Below, in pieces: positions 41,621 to 53,331 of a DNA stretch of 64,000 bases (positions are counted from its first letter, which is position 1; every line of letters begins with the position of its first letter). Source of the stretch: Cyanophora paradoxa. Its lineage: Eukaryota; Glaucocystophyceae; Cyanophorales; Cyanophoraceae. The stretch is taken from contig QPMI01000520.1 of NCBI GenBank assembly GCA_004431415.1, positions 492,025 to 556,024 on the forward strand, in the 5' to 3' direction. Under the pieces are notes generated by a model. It was not told the origin of the DNA, ran no database searches, and worked only from the letters and a program-made list of their open reading frames with translations. A program made the position numbers and the translations under genes.

Positions 41621-42960
41621 TCAGTGGTAGACATCGACGAGTTGGTCTTCATTCCGCAAGCGCCAGTGAAGACTGAGATCACGCCGCGCGAGGAGCCGAC
41701 GTCGCCGTCCGCGGAGCCGACGTCGACGGGCGGAACAGACGAAGGTAGGAAGGTTAAGGTAGGCGACGGAATCGATGAATCCATATTAACTAGCAGAGAA
41801 CGAAGCAGCGTCGGACCTCGTGGATAACAGGCGCGCGTACGTCGGAGCGCGAACGGAAGGCGGAAAGTTGCCGCAGCGTACGTACGATGATGAATCGATC
41901 GCTGCTGCTGCGCGCGAGACGGCAGACACTGCGGCAGGAACTACGACATCGACGGGCATCTTACCTAGCGGATCGATCTCCACCGGCGCTCATTTGGATG
42001 CGGGGATGGAAGGGGACGACACAGGTGACTGCGGTTTGATAAAGTGGAGCGTCCAAGTCTAACTCTTGGGTTCGGCAGGCGGCCCGAAACGGGCGGCAGG
42101 GGAATCAGTCGGTGTTAAGAGGGCGTCTGGGGACCTGAAGCCCAACCAAGCACAGGGCGTGCGGGAAGCCAGGGGTGGTGCGATCTTGCGCATGTTCTTA
42201 GAGCGCCGACGCTGACTGTGGACGAACAGGAGGACCGCCGAAGGCAGCACATCAGCCAAGCGCGAGAATTGGGAGCGGCACGGGGTCAGCAGCTGCGGAC
42301 AGGTCAACCCCGCCTAAGATTTTCGTGAAGGCAGAGCGGGCATCCAGCCCTATCGCTACCCTGGCGGCCCGAAGTGGTGCACATATGATATACCTGATAT
42401 ATGCTTTTGCCGGCGCCGGTGCAAGGATCATGCTTATCAAGGAGGTCATGGTCGCAGGCATGTCGTCAGAGGCATCGAAAAGTTCAGCATCGTCGGCGAG
42501 CAAGAAAAGTGCGAGCGGCCCAAGACCGGCAGCACCGCTCAGCTGCAGCACATCCCCGTCGAATATTTCTCAACGGCCGTCGGCGGAAGTGAAACCGGAG
42601 GGGGCATCGAGCTCCCCTCAGGGGACTCGGACAGGTGCACCGCGGATAGGCGCATGTACCGCTACAAGTTTTATGTCTATTAATTATGGCGCAGGCAAGG
42701 GTAGAGAGCCTTTGACGGGACGGCCATCTGCTAGGGAGGGAGGTGCATCCACGGTCACCGCTCCAAAGGGTGCGATCTACCCACTTCGTACCCCCGCTCG
42801 AGCTCGGTAGATCCGACCTGCCTGCAGGCAAGGATCCAGAGCAGGGGGACGGCGAGTCAAGGGGCGGGGCGAGGGGATCCGCTTCCAAGTATTCAACGGG
42901 TACGTCGTCGGCCGGCCCGAAGCCTTAGTCGAGATCGATCACGAGGCACAGTTTGACGTG
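41620..42960 (+). CDS. Possible exons of a low-complexity Ser/Ala/Pro-rich protein
   Basis: Coding-like stretches read DIDELVFIPQAPVKTE (41,624 onward), RTYDDESIAAAARETADTAA (about 41,880) and GMSSEASKSSASSASKKSAS (about 42,459). All are hydrophilic and probably disordered. They may be upstream exons of the zinc-finger gene that follows, which also starts with a Ser/Pro/Glu-rich stretch near 42,960-43,110. Splice junctions were not resolved, so this entry marks probable coding potential rather than a gene model. Confidence 0.25.
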
Positions 42961-44160
42961 GCGGACGCAGATAAGAGCATCGCCTCTCCCTCGGAAAAGC
43001 AGGCGGAGGGCGCTGAATCGATAGGAGGAGATGGTGTACCCGAGGGTGCATCTTCTAGCGGCTCGCCAGCGCCCTCCGCCGGCAGCCCTGAACCCCTACT
43101 CTTACCGCCCCTCTGACCTGCGTACAGAATCAAGCCATCCGCCGGCGGGGAGAAAGTACAAGTGTCCCGATTGTTTCAAGATCTACGTAGCAGCAGGGAA
43201 GCATGTTACGTGTTGCGACGGCCTGCCAGGTGCGAACAACACAGCCGAAACGAATGATGCAATAAAAGACGAGGTGCACGCATTGACACGCTGACGCACC
43301 CAACGTAGAGGATGCAATCGTGGAGTCCGGGAAGGTTGAGGAACGGAGCCTTCGATGTTCGCGCTGTCGGCACACGTTTGTGAGGCAGAAAGCATTTGAT
43401 CATCATGTGAAGAACCACATCAGAAAAGGTAAAGCGGCGAGACAAAGTAAAGGAGTCGTGGGTTGTGATAAGGGTTCTTACGATAATCTGTCTCAGAGGA
43501 AGATGCAGAAGGGACCGAGAAGGAGACGGAGGCATCTGAAGCAGAAGAGGACAGTGCCTCACCTCCGCGTACTCGGAAGAAATCAAAGACGGCTGCAGCA
43601 GGTCGGTGAAGAATTGTACTCTTCGAGCGTATTGTATACGTTGAAGCGTTCACGAGCAGGGGACGTCGAGCATATGCAGGAGGGTAAGCGATGATCGAAT
43701 CTGCTCATTCTTTGCGTACGCCGACATGGACTGTGTACATGCAGGTGCCAGCACGCATTCCGAGGGTTCCAATGCGCCTCCTGGAGGGGGAGATGCGGCC
43801 CAACCGGCTGTACCGGCACCGGATCCTGCCCTGGTGTTGGGGTGGACACGCGCAGAAGTCAGCAGGTGGATGAAAGGAACCTTCTCACTTGAAGGGGATT
43901 CGGCAGAGTACGTTGTCCATTAGATATTTTAGACAATCCTGAATACATCTAATATTAACATTTTAACTTCGCAGGTTGAAGTGCCTGCAACTGTTGTCCT
44001 TCACAGGTCGAGCTCTGCTGATGCACTCGGCGAAGGAGCTGCGAGGCCGGCTGGTGGAGTTTGAGAAAAAGGAGGGGATGCGCCTCGACGGCGCCAGCGA
44101 CGCGGGTCTCAGTTACGGACTCGAGGCGGTCCTCTTCTCATTTGACAAACATGTGCGTTC
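42955..44160 (+). CDS. Multi-exon nuclear protein with Cys-rich fingers, acidic/basic linker and SAM-like domain
   Basis: Exons in order: a disordered Ser/Pro/Glu stretch (from about 42,955); a finger KYKCPDCFKIYVAAGKHVTC ending at a GTGCGA donor near 43,231; a C2H2 finger RCSRCRHTFV...HHVKNH (about 43,350-43,425); an acidic segment with a basic RTRKKSKT nuclear-localisation-like motif (about 43,490-43,600); and LGWTRAEVSRWMKGTF (about 43,830-43,909). The last is joined through a GTACGT-CAG intron (43,910-43,973) in phase to ELKCLQLLSFTGRALLMHSA. The W...V..W...FTG.ALL pattern fits a SAM domain. A chromatin or transcription role is inferred. The start and last exon are unresolved. Confidence 0.45.
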
Positions 44161-44769
44161 ATCCGCCAGCAACCTGCAGAAAGACGGTAATAAGTATCGG
44201 GATTGTTTCTGTGCAGGTGGCGCTACTCGTGGACAAGGCAAAACAGACGTGGGCCCTTCCCGTACCCCCCCCTCCCCCCCCCCTTCCAACTCCGTATCCC
44301 TATATATGACATGTACTGATGGGCTCATTATCGGCAGATGCCAGGATGCAAATACCGTGGCAGAAATCAAGCGCCACTATGCCTGCCGCGACGTTTGAAG
44401 ACGAACGGTAGTACTCGCGGAATTTAAGTGAGCCTGGTGATTGCGGAATGTGAATTGACACATGGAAATGAAGTGCATAAGCCTTCCCATGTAGCCGAGC
44501 CGCTCGATCGTTCATGGCTCGCCGGATTGCACCTAGGCACCATATGTATATGTAACAGAGGCTGGGGAACGGTTGAAGTTATTTAATGCACACTTAATTG
44601 AGCTTGCCGGAGTAATACTGGACAATGAAACGGTACAGTTAAGGATATAAAGCAATATGAAAGTACAGGTAGGCTGGGAAGAGCAGGTAAATCGAAAGTT
44701 GCAATTTTCTGCATCTGATTGGGTGTGCCAAAGGCAAGGTCGGCCTTTGATATATATGTAATTATATGG

Positions 44770-45285
44770 TTATTGCGACTGCCGGAGGTGGCTCCGGAGG
44801 GCGTCCTCCAATTCTACGACGCGAGATTGGTGCTCCGCCACCCATCCGTATGCCTCGTTCAGCTTGGTCCTCACAGGGCACGACGGGCCGCATGGTGCGG
44901 CAGCTGTGCGCGGGATGGCGTTGCACCAAACAAGTCGATCCCCGGCGAGAGCTTCAGATCCGGCGATTGCTAAGCGGAGGGCAGCGGCAGGCGACTCCTC
45001 AACTAGAGCTTGCTGGAAAAGTGCGGAAGCAGCAGCCTTCCTCGCTTCGACGGGGCGGGTTGAAGGGTCCACCTGGCCAGGAGCCAGCGCTGGCAGCTCG
45101 CGCTCGAAATTAAAGCGTCTCGAATGAGCGTCGTACCAGTCGTCTAAGTTTGGCTGAACGACAGTGGGCGTCTTGTGCTCATGGTGTCCGCGGCGGTTGC
45201 GGTTGATTGCCGATGGGGCGCTAGCGGGATGTGCCGAGCTACCGGAGGCTTCGAACGATGGCCCGGTCTTGGCACGTTTTGCCAT
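44770..45285 (-). CDS. Orphan family protein A, 171 aa
   Basis: An intron-free frame starts MAKRAKTGPS. It shares a conserved core with the protein at 48,682-49,293: RRFNFERELP, then LVWC, CG.SCPV..KL, and RVVELEDALRSH at the end. The basic MAKR.K start looks like a nuclear-localisation signal; a Ser/Ala/Pro-rich segment follows (about 8-45). The central part is helical, with a CxxxC-type cysteine group and a terminal leucine-zipper-like helix. No known family is recognised. It stands head-to-head with the plus-strand gene starting at 45,403. Confidence 0.7.
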   Translation of the reverse strand: MAKRAKTGPSFEASGSSAHPASAPSAINRNRRGHHEHKTPTVVQPNLDDWYDAHSRRFNFERELPALAPGQVDPSTRPVEARKAAASALFQQALVEESPAAALRLAIAGSEALAGDRLVWCNAIPRTAAAPCGPSCPVRTKLNEAYGWVAEHQSRVVELEDALRSHLRQSQ

Positions 45286-45402
45286 TGCTGTCGAATCCGG
45301 AGTTTATAACGTGGGTCCTGATTTTCAGGGTACCCGGAGCGCACGGCGTCCTAAGGCAAAAACACGGAAGGCTAGACGGCTCCGTTTACAGGGCACAACT
45401 CA

Positions 45403-47496
45403 GATGTCGAACGAAGACGATTACCAGGTTCTGCGGCGGGTGAGTCGCACTCTAGCAGTCAAGCACGCGCTGCCCGAAATCGTTCTTACTGGGCGTCCTC
45501 TACGCGCAGAGGCAGGCAATCGAGCTTGCGCACTGGAATGAGGAGAAACGGAACGAGGTTCAAGCGTGTCAACTCGCAGCTGACGAGGTGCGTGCTGCTC
45601 GGAGGATCGCTGCGTACGTTGCCAGGTTGCCGCAGTGCAACTCAGCCGGGTTTCGGAAACGTAGGGATGCAGTGTCGTCGAACACCAGCAACCGGTTGAA
45701 ATGTGGAGGAGACAAGAACGCCGCAAGGGAAGCATAAGAAGCAGGGGAAACCGGCCTTGTCTGGCCGTGGCAGTGCGGACAGCAGCAACGTCGAACGGGC
45801 GGCGGCCGCAGGAGCAACAGCGACATGCGCAACGCCGGCCGGTCGTCCAGGCGGGACCATGGGAGGGGAAAGCGCTGCCGCCGGCGGCAGCATGCACAGG
45901 GGCTCGGGCACGGTTATCGCACCGGCCGGGCGACCCTGGATGCGTTCCGCAGCGTACCAACGGCCTGTGCATCGATGAAGCCGACCGACAAGATGATCAT
46001 ATCGGAGCTTGCCCGAGGCATCTGCCCTGTGTGCGGGGAGGAGGGCCAGCAGAACGCAACGAGTCCTATCCGCGCAATCGAAAGCGGCTTTGTGGTATGT
46101 AGGTTATGATATATAGGATTTCGGAAGAGATAACGTTGATGACGAGTGGGGCACAGGGCATGTGCTCTTCTGCACGTCGGAGGGTGGAGAGCTGGGAGCA
46201 AGGATGAAGGAAGCGCTCAAGGAGGCCAGCGAGGCGATTGATATTTTCTACCGCGGGACGTCTGCGCATGCTTTCATCGAGGCTCAGCTCACCAATGAGC
46301 TCCGTGCCATAAAAAGCAGAATCGAGAGCTTCACGCAAGACCACCTGTGTTCGTCAGACCGAGCGGTGCTTGGGCTTCGCAGGATGATGCTCTCGCCGTC
46401 GCCAACTCCTACGGTTAGGACACTGGCATTAATATTTTACGCAGCGTCTCGGCCCCCGTATGTGGCTGACACGTGCACTGCCCACAGCAAGGGACGGAGG
46501 GTCCGCAGAATACGCGTCGGCCATCACACATGCTGTGTGCGCGGCAATCAGAGACGCGAGATCAAGCGTGGAGCGGGAGCTGGATTGGATGCGGAGGATT
46601 TCCAGCAAACTCGCCAAGCTTGATGGCGGCGCCTTCATCGTTACATGGGAAGTGGACGCTCTGCGGAAACTCGTAGGACAAGGAGGGGAGACGCAACAAT
46701 CAGTCAATCATCCCCTGGATATTGCAGCCTTGCACCATTTCAGTTACTACGTCAACCCCATCGTCAACCCCGGTCGGAACATATCGTCAACTCCGGTTGC
46801 AAAGCATCGCGATCGGCCGTCCCCTACATTCCTCCGATGGGTATGTTATCCCTGCCAGCCTCTTTTATTTCGTCGTGCCGTCTGATGTGAACGCCAGCGA
46901 GTACGAAGACGGGCAAGACTTCCAGTGAGGTGAGCATTCTTAGTTTCCGGCCCTCTCTGCCGCTCTTTACTAGACACATGAGTGGTTATAATTATGTGAT
47001 CACTTGCGATTGCCATACCGATGCCTCTGCAGAAGGACACTTCTCACCTGAGAATCGGTGATCTCCGGAGTGCGTCAGTTGTCGGTCCATGCGGCCGGCA
47101 GACCAGTACAATTACGTCACTCTTATCTGCACATGCAGTGTGCCGGGACACGATCGACTTCCTGCTCGTACGCTGCGCATCGTCCCAGGCCGATTCAGTC
47201 AGCATCCTGGAGCTCCTCAATTCTACGAGCACCATCGTTAGTGCTTTTTCATCATAAACGCGCCCGTAAGAACGGCCTCATGACAAGGCATCTCGTCTTC
47301 CACGCAGGCCCGCGAAATCATTGTTAACAAGCCTGGCATCCTTCAACTGAGTCGATCCCTGAAAGGTATCTCGTATATTTTGTACGCATGCATATAGGTG
47401 CGTGTCGAAGTCTCTATATGATGTTCGGAATTCGGCAGTGCTCGTCGATGCCATTGCCGACTGTGAGACCGCGGAAATGGTGGCGGTACTGCTCTA
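45403..47496 (+). CDS. Multi-exon helical protein of unknown function
   Basis: Exon 1 (45,403-45,438) starts MSNEDDYQVLRR and is joined through a GTGAGT-CAG intron to an exon reading RQAIELAHWNEEKRNEVQAC. Later exons include an Ala/Gly/Ser-rich stretch, ARGICPVCGEEG (about 46,010), KEALKEASEAIDIFYRGT (about 46,208), a helical exon VERELDWMRRISSKLAKLDG (about 46,568), RDTIDFLLVRCASSQ (about 47,152), AREIIVNKPGILQLSRSLK (about 47,310) and a last exon with VLVDAIADCETAEMVAVLL and TAG at about 47,494. The exon set is plausible but not every junction is proven, and two genes are possible. No family recognised. Confidence 0.4.
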
Positions 47497-47927
47497 GATC
47501 TAGAGCTTTTGATGTTCATGAGTATTCGAACTCACACCGGCCCTTACTAACAATTTGCAGTACTGTAGTTCTGTTTTCTTGGATGTCACCGGTAGTATAG
47601 ATACATTGGGATTGCATTTTTTCTAGTGTAATCGAGGGCAATTTACGTGGATGGTTGACGCTTGAGATTTATGTTCCATGGCATTGAAGTTATAGCTCAC
47701 ACTGGCTGGCTCCAGCACTAGCTTGGTATCATGACATTTCGATCTCGTGCCCTCACCGTGGTACGGTGGTGCTGCGAGCAGCATGCGCGCCTGACATTGC
47801 GAGCAACGAAATGGGGTTTGAAAAGTCGCTCGATGATGCGTACCCGTTGGTCTAATTCGTGCCGTTGCTAGGATAAATACAGTTGCCCTTTCGAAAGTAG
47901 GGCACGATCCAGCGTACACCGGCAGAC

Positions 47928-48435
47928 ATGCCGCGTGTGAAGAAGAAGCCGCGGAAATCCGCCAAGGCCGCTCCGGCCGCCCCGCCCAAGGCCAAGAAGC
48001 ACACGAAGACCGAGTCGCCGGGAAAGAGACCTTACCGCTATCGTCCAGGTGCGGATGCCAATTATGGTAAGCAGTTAGGGAGGCTGAACGAGGAGAGCAG
48101 GTACTGTCGCGCTGCGGGAGATTCGCAGATACCAGAAGACGACGGAGCTCCTGCTTCGCAAGCTTCCGTTCCAGCGGCTCGTGTTCGAGGTCGCACACGA
48201 TCTAGGCGCAACGGATAAACGTTTCCAATCGTCGAGCGTCCTCGCGCTGCAAGAGGCCAGCGAGGCTTATCTTGTCGGCGTTTTTCAGGATGCGAACCTC
48301 TGCGCCATCCACGCCAAGCGGTGCGTTGCCTGAAGGGATGTGTGCTTAATTTCTGATCGGTGCATGGTGCTCAGGGTCACAATCATGCCGAAGGACATGC
48401 AGCTCGCCCGTCGCATTCGCGGCGAGCGCACCTAG
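47928..48435 (+). CDS. Divergent histone H3 variant, possibly centromeric (CenH3-like), 133 aa in three exons
   Basis: Exons 47,928-48,048, 48,101-48,320 and 48,375-48,435 join in phase; introns are 52 and 54 bp, with GTGCGG/GTGCGT donors and CAG acceptors. The histone fold is clear: [52 protein letters not shown] and ARRIRGER. The N-terminal tail is unlike canonical H3 (starts [16 protein letters not shown]; no ARTKQTARKS), and loop 1 ([12 protein letters not shown]) has one residue more than canonical H3. Tail divergence and a longer loop 1 are CenH3 traits; the retained RFQS and canonical alpha-N argue for a milder variant. It packages DNA in nucleosomes. Whether it marks centromeres is inference. 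Confidence 0.9.
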
Positions 48436-48681
48436 AAAGAGAGAAGAGCCGTACGGTTATACCAGTATCTCTGGCGCACCGGAGTGCATGTAACCCGCAA
48501 ATTCGATGGTGTTATGCCTGTATTGTGTTCTCAAGTACACAACGGCGAGCTCGCTGAGTGCATGAGACGAATGTTTGAGAGCAATTGCGCCTTTTTGTAC
48601 GAAATCGTCATCATGATCACTCGACAACCGACTGTGCTCGACACGAGTGACAGTGGGCAACTAGTGTATTAAATAGAGAGA

Positions 48682-49293
48682 TCATTCATCGTCAGATGAG
48701 GCCTCCAGAATTTCCTGGATCCGCTCGAGTTTATCGATGGCCCGATTGCCTTTCGATACATAACCCTCGTGAGGTCCGTGAGAGCGCACGAGATCCTCCA
48801 ATTCGTACACACGGGTTTGAAGATTTTTCACCCAGGTCCACGCCTGCTCCAGCTTGAGTTTCACCGGGCATGACTGACCGCACATGCTAGACATTTGCTG
48901 GTTGGCGCAGCACCAGACAAGGCGCTCTCCGCAAAGAGCCTCCGCACAGGCAATAGCGGCAAGCAAAACGGCCTGCGGTGACGTAGCAGCTAAGGCTTGC
49001 TGAAAGTGGGCTTTGGCCGCTGCTTTTTTAGCTACGGCTGTGCGCTTCGACGGATGGATTTCGCCGGGAGACAGCTGTGGTAACTCACGCTCAAAGTTAT
49101 ACCGTCGATTATGCACATTGAACCAGTCCGTCGGCGGGACTGGACTGCTCTTTTTACACGGCTGTTTCCTGCGTCGGTGGTGGCTGACCCCTGGTTGCCC
49201 GACGGGGAGCAGGTCGGCTGCTGTCGCGGTAGAAGGGCTTTCAGCAGAGTTGCTAATCGACGCCGTCGGCTCAGACTTCTGGCGTTTCGACAT
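48682..49293 (-). CDS. Orphan family protein B, 203 aa
   Basis: A longer frame reaches 49,560, but the Met at 49,293 (MSKRQKSEPTAS) is chosen because it matches the MAKRAK start of its paralogue at 45,285. Shared core: RRYNFERELP, an Ala-rich helix, GERLVWC, CGQSCPVKLKLEQA and TRVYELEDLVRSH. It continues about 30 residues further than protein A, ending in an acidic SSDDE. The pair brackets the multi-exon gene at 45,403 and the H3 variant. A small nuclear protein with a zinc-binding or disulfide cysteine group and a coiled coil is the most I can say. Confidence 0.72.
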   Translation of the reverse strand: MSKRQKSEPTASISNSAESPSTATAADLLPVGQPGVSHHRRRKQPCKKSSPVPPTDWFNVHNRRYNFERELPQLSPGEIHPSKRTAVAKKAAAKAHFQQALAATSPQAVLLAAIACAEALCGERLVWCCANQQMSSMCGQSCPVKLKLEQAWTWVKNLQTRVYELEDLVRSHGPHEGYVSKGNRAIDKLERIQEILEASSDDE

Positions 49294-49580
49294 TAGGTAA
49301 CTGCCGATCGAATTAGGGGTACGTGCTACAAGCGTTCGAACCTGCGTTACTGCACGCGAGCTTACAGTAGCCGACACGGACACGTTGACGGCAGCCAGGG
49401 TGCAATTGGCGTTTCGACAAGCGATGGGGGACGCAGCAGCACAGACAGGGTTGCTTTCCAAACGTAGGCGGATGAGAAACGCGTGCCCGCACAGTGCCCC
49501 TAAAGCGTCGCCTGATTGAATACGCAGGCCCGCGGCTTGAAGAGGTGGGACATGAGCCATTGTCGTACTCTTCGAGTGCG

Positions 49581-50860
49581 ATGGTACCTGTGCAGGACAC
49601 CCGCTATTCGGATCCGGACGTCAACTACGAGATAACAATCGGAGAGGAGCGTGCAGGGCGCAGGGACGTCGGCACATTAACGGAGTTTCCGCGTCCTTAT
49701 GGGTATTATAAGCGTCATCCGCAAGCAGACATCGATGAGTACGTGCTGTGGTCGTTCATGTCAACCGAGGCATGATCTGAGACCGACGCGATGAAGACGT
49801 CGACGTCCCAGTATACGTGTGCATATACATGCACCTCATTCTGGACAGAAGGTTGCCGCGAGTGACGTGTGTCAAGGCATGATGTGTAATTAAGTCGCAG
49901 CGTGCGCAGCTTCGGGTGCAGTTTAGACCAACGTCATGTTTTCACGACAACTTCAAGTATTTCTGCCAGACCTTCAACCTATCCAAAGGCGCTTTCGTGG
50001 TTGGAGGGAAACAATTGCAAGTACGGCCTGTCGACTGTCCCGAGTCCGTAGGGATAGAGGACGGCGACTTCATAACCTACGTTATGGATGGCAAAGGGGA
50101 GAAGCTGAAGCGGTGCGCGTGGTACATATGCATATAGGATGGGAACTCATGGATTCACGGAACAATTCACAGGGAGGAGGAGTTTGAGGCGTACGTTGAA
50201 TGAAAGGACATCAGAAATTCGCGGGTCTGATTATCTCCACTTGAGCAGAGTGGACGAGGAGACTGCTATGGAGGTATGGATGACGGGCAGCGAGGGAGAG
50301 CGTACCATGCAGATGGTGGAACACCACGCAGAAATATTTTAGATCTGCGATCAAACAATGGCGGTACCGATGTTTGTGTGTGAATCGCAGGGACGAAAGG
50401 TGAACCGATCGACCGGAATGTACTGGTTGCCACCGAGACGAAGGTTGAGTTGATGCTCGGGGGAATGAAGAGATGCAAGCTCACGATCGTGCCCGTACCG
50501 CAGGGTGTGTCTGCAAATGACTGTGATGGCGACGCATGATAGAACTTTACATGACACATGTGATGTGCACAAGGTGACGATTCGATGAACGATAAACTGC
50601 GCACGAAGGCGAACCAGTAACACGCTGGTTCGCAGTGTGTCGTTTCCGCAAGGACCTACGAACACCTTTCAGAGACGATGCGGCGCTTCACGGATAAAGT
50701 TATTATGCCCCACAGGCACGTATTCGCAGGGTATGACGCAGTTGAATTCGAGTACCAAGGGAGGCCGCTTCTGAAAGGGGATACTCCGGAAAAACTAGAG
50801 ATGAAACATGACGACAAAATTAAGTGCGTGAGCACTTACATGATGGCATGCGTTACATGA
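49581..50860 (+). CDS. Multi-exon protein with two SUMO/Rad60-like (ubiquitin-like) domains
   Basis: Exon 1 (49,581-49,742) starts MVPVQDTRYSDPDVN. Exon 2 (49,901-50,112) begins RAQLRVQFRP and contains FKYFCQTFNLSKGAFVVGGK and GIEDGDFITYV, a Rad60-SLD/SUMO-like pattern. A later exon (about 50,640-50,826) has RRFTDKV, VEFEYQGRPLLKGDTPEKL and MKHDDKIKC, a second such domain, close to the canonical FDGxxL-DTPxxLxMxDxDxI signature. Exons between about 50,140 and 50,540 probably belong too. Donors are GTGCTG, GTGCGC and GTGAGC. It is likely an adaptor in SUMO-linked genome maintenance; that is inferred from the domains. The 3' end is unresolved. Confidence 0.5.
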
Positions 50861-51749
50861 CGGTCGTGCACCAGGGTTATACCCACCTTATGGGGACAGC
50901 ACATCGACTGCAGTCGAGCGCGCATTTCATATGTACAAGACCTGGTTTGCAGCTGCCTCCGACTTCAGCTACATTCATCCGACGCGCCGTCCGACTCCAA
51001 ATAGGGGCGTACACCAGAACGCATTGTAATGCAATCATGATGTACTTCAGGACTCTAGCGGCACACTGAAAGGGGCCCGAGGAGGGACGAATACTGATGA
51101 TTTGCAGTACTCAAGCAGGCATCTCAGAAGACAAGAGCTACGGCCGCGTACAGGCGACCCGACGCGCGGAGCCTTTGCGGCAGGGCCGGGGCGGACGCCG
51201 GGTGCAGCGGTGTGAGCTTGCTGATTACAGAATGTGAATTGACACATGGCGATGAAGTGCACTAGCAGTCCCACGTATTCTATCCGCTCGATCGTTCATA
51301 GCTATCCGGGCTGCACCTAGGCACCATATGTAACTGATGACGGGCGCTCGGTTGAAGCATCTTAATGAGGTGCGGGCAAGGCGGGGCGGGGCTGGATGTG
51401 GCAGAGAAGGGCGGGCGGGGTGATGCACTGATGGGTGGGGCGGGCCGAGCCCTGCTTGGAGATTCTAATCTAGTCGGGTATATTGTCGGAAGGGCATGGC
51501 TGCCATCTTCCTGTGTTGTCTATTTCGACAGCGAGATCTGCAGGCGTTGTCTGGAATGAGGGTGTCAATAATTACGAGATGTAAAGGTAAATCGGGCACA
51601 GACCCCATCAAGGATGGACTTGAAGAACTCGTCAATGATGAGATCGTGGAGACCTGCTTGTCTTTGGCAGAATTGGAATGGGCATTCCCTATGGAAAGGA
51701 ATTCATTGTGATCGTGATCATGAGTGCAGGACGAATAGCTGACCAATCT

Positions 51750-53331
51750 TCATTATGAAGGGAGAATATCAAGTGCTCGTTGAAATCGAAACACTGCGTC
51801 GGGATAAGAATAATGTGGAATTTATGATGGGAATGCGACCACGTACGTGCGGGTGAACGCAGTACACGGATTGAACTGGCACTCTGATACGTTCTGATGT
51901 GTAGGACAGGACAGATGCAGGCGGAATTTCGTATCGAGTGCCCGAGCGATAGCTGGCAGGCGTCTGGTGGTGAGACGTGAAGAAGTAGAGGTTGAAAATT
52001 TACGTAAGGGAAATACCAAATTCACGTCCGGCTTGCCATGGCCTGAAGATGTGGATAGGCTCGATCTGCAGAAATCGTTGCAGAACCGTTCCATCTTCAA
52101 CGATTATGATGCGATCAACAGGCGGTGTGTTTCTCAGAAGAGTAGTGACGTCGGAGAAGTGACTATAGTCACGGATCGGTCCTCTATAGTCATGTGGCTG
52201 CTCGATCCTCTGCATCGTTCCTCTGAACATCCCAGGTGAGATCCCATGGCACGCTTTTGTTTTCGCCATGATCAAGTAATCGGAACCTGTTGAAATATAT
52301 AAGTTAAAAGTCGTCTTTATTTAGACGGCAGTCGAGGATCGGGCATGAGCATGCTTACTTCGAGCCGGGGTATCAGCCGCCCTGCGAATGAGCGCGCTTC
52401 GAATGTACGCCGAGCAGCGGTTGCAGCGCTTGTGTTCGCCTTGCTGGCGCTGGCGTTGGCGAAGGAGCGCGCCGTGCACGGTACGCGTTGCTTCGCGCTT
52501 AGCGGTGGGTTGGCCTAGCTGGAGATTGCGCTGGCTAATGAGCGCGCTATGAACGATGCGACGACCTGCGCGTGTAGCGCACGGGGTGTCGTTCACGCGC
52601 CGGGAATGCATGCTGTACCCCTAATTGCCGGACTTGACTCTTGCAGAGACGCCTAGGCATGTCGTTGACGAATACTTCGCGTCCCATACTCGATTCCGGT
52701 TCCAAGAAGCGATCGAGAGGTATGTTCTCCGTGTGCTTGCTCCGTTCGCTGCTGATGCGAGTGCATGCTGCGATTTGCGCCATCGCAGATACGTCGCCCA
52801 CATCCGATATAGTGCTAGCTGCTTCTTACGCGAGACCGAATCTCGATTTAGCTTCTTACCGCGACATTTCTGAATCAGTGAGAGTCAGCGGCCGCGGTTC
52901 CATCACCGTACTGGAGGCCATGAGCCACATGACCCCGACGTTTTTATAATCAAGAATCCCTGCACAGGCGCCATCGTAGCAGTACCACCTGGGCCTGCAG
53001 CTCTGCGCGTGAGTAACAACGAGTATACTTCTGCGTACGATGTGATTGCGTCCGTTCAGCTTACGGACTGTAATGGAGGTACCTGTACGCATGTAATCTT
53101 GGATGATGATCAACTATTAACCCCATCTTCACCTCAGAGTACGACTTGATGATAAAGGCCTTCGATTGTGCTGGCAGTTGGGACCCCGATCGCCGGTGGG
53201 CCGAAATCTACATGAAGTGGAATGGAACGGTCGTCAAGCACGTCGTAAATCGACCTGATGTGGATCCAGATGGATGGCCGCTGCATGATGATATGTACCA
53301 CGGAATGTACGACGATGTCGGTCAGAATTAG
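51750..53331 (+). CDS. Possible further exons, unknown product
   Basis: Coding-like pieces are GEYQVLVEIETLRRDKNNVE (about 51,763), LPWPEDVDRLDLQKSL (about 52,032) and a last piece AGSWDPDRRWAEIYMKW to stop at 53,331. They could be the end of the ubiquitin-like gene at 49,581 or a separate gene. No motif is recognised and no junction was proven. Confidence 0.25.

Noticed and set aside
44265-44293. C-rich tract as a regulatory quadruplex
   Set aside because: It reads as a pyrimidine tract near gene ends; no further support was found.
47623-48198. 191-aa frame antisense to the H3 variant
   Set aside because: It is a shadow of H3 coding sequence and intron, without motifs.
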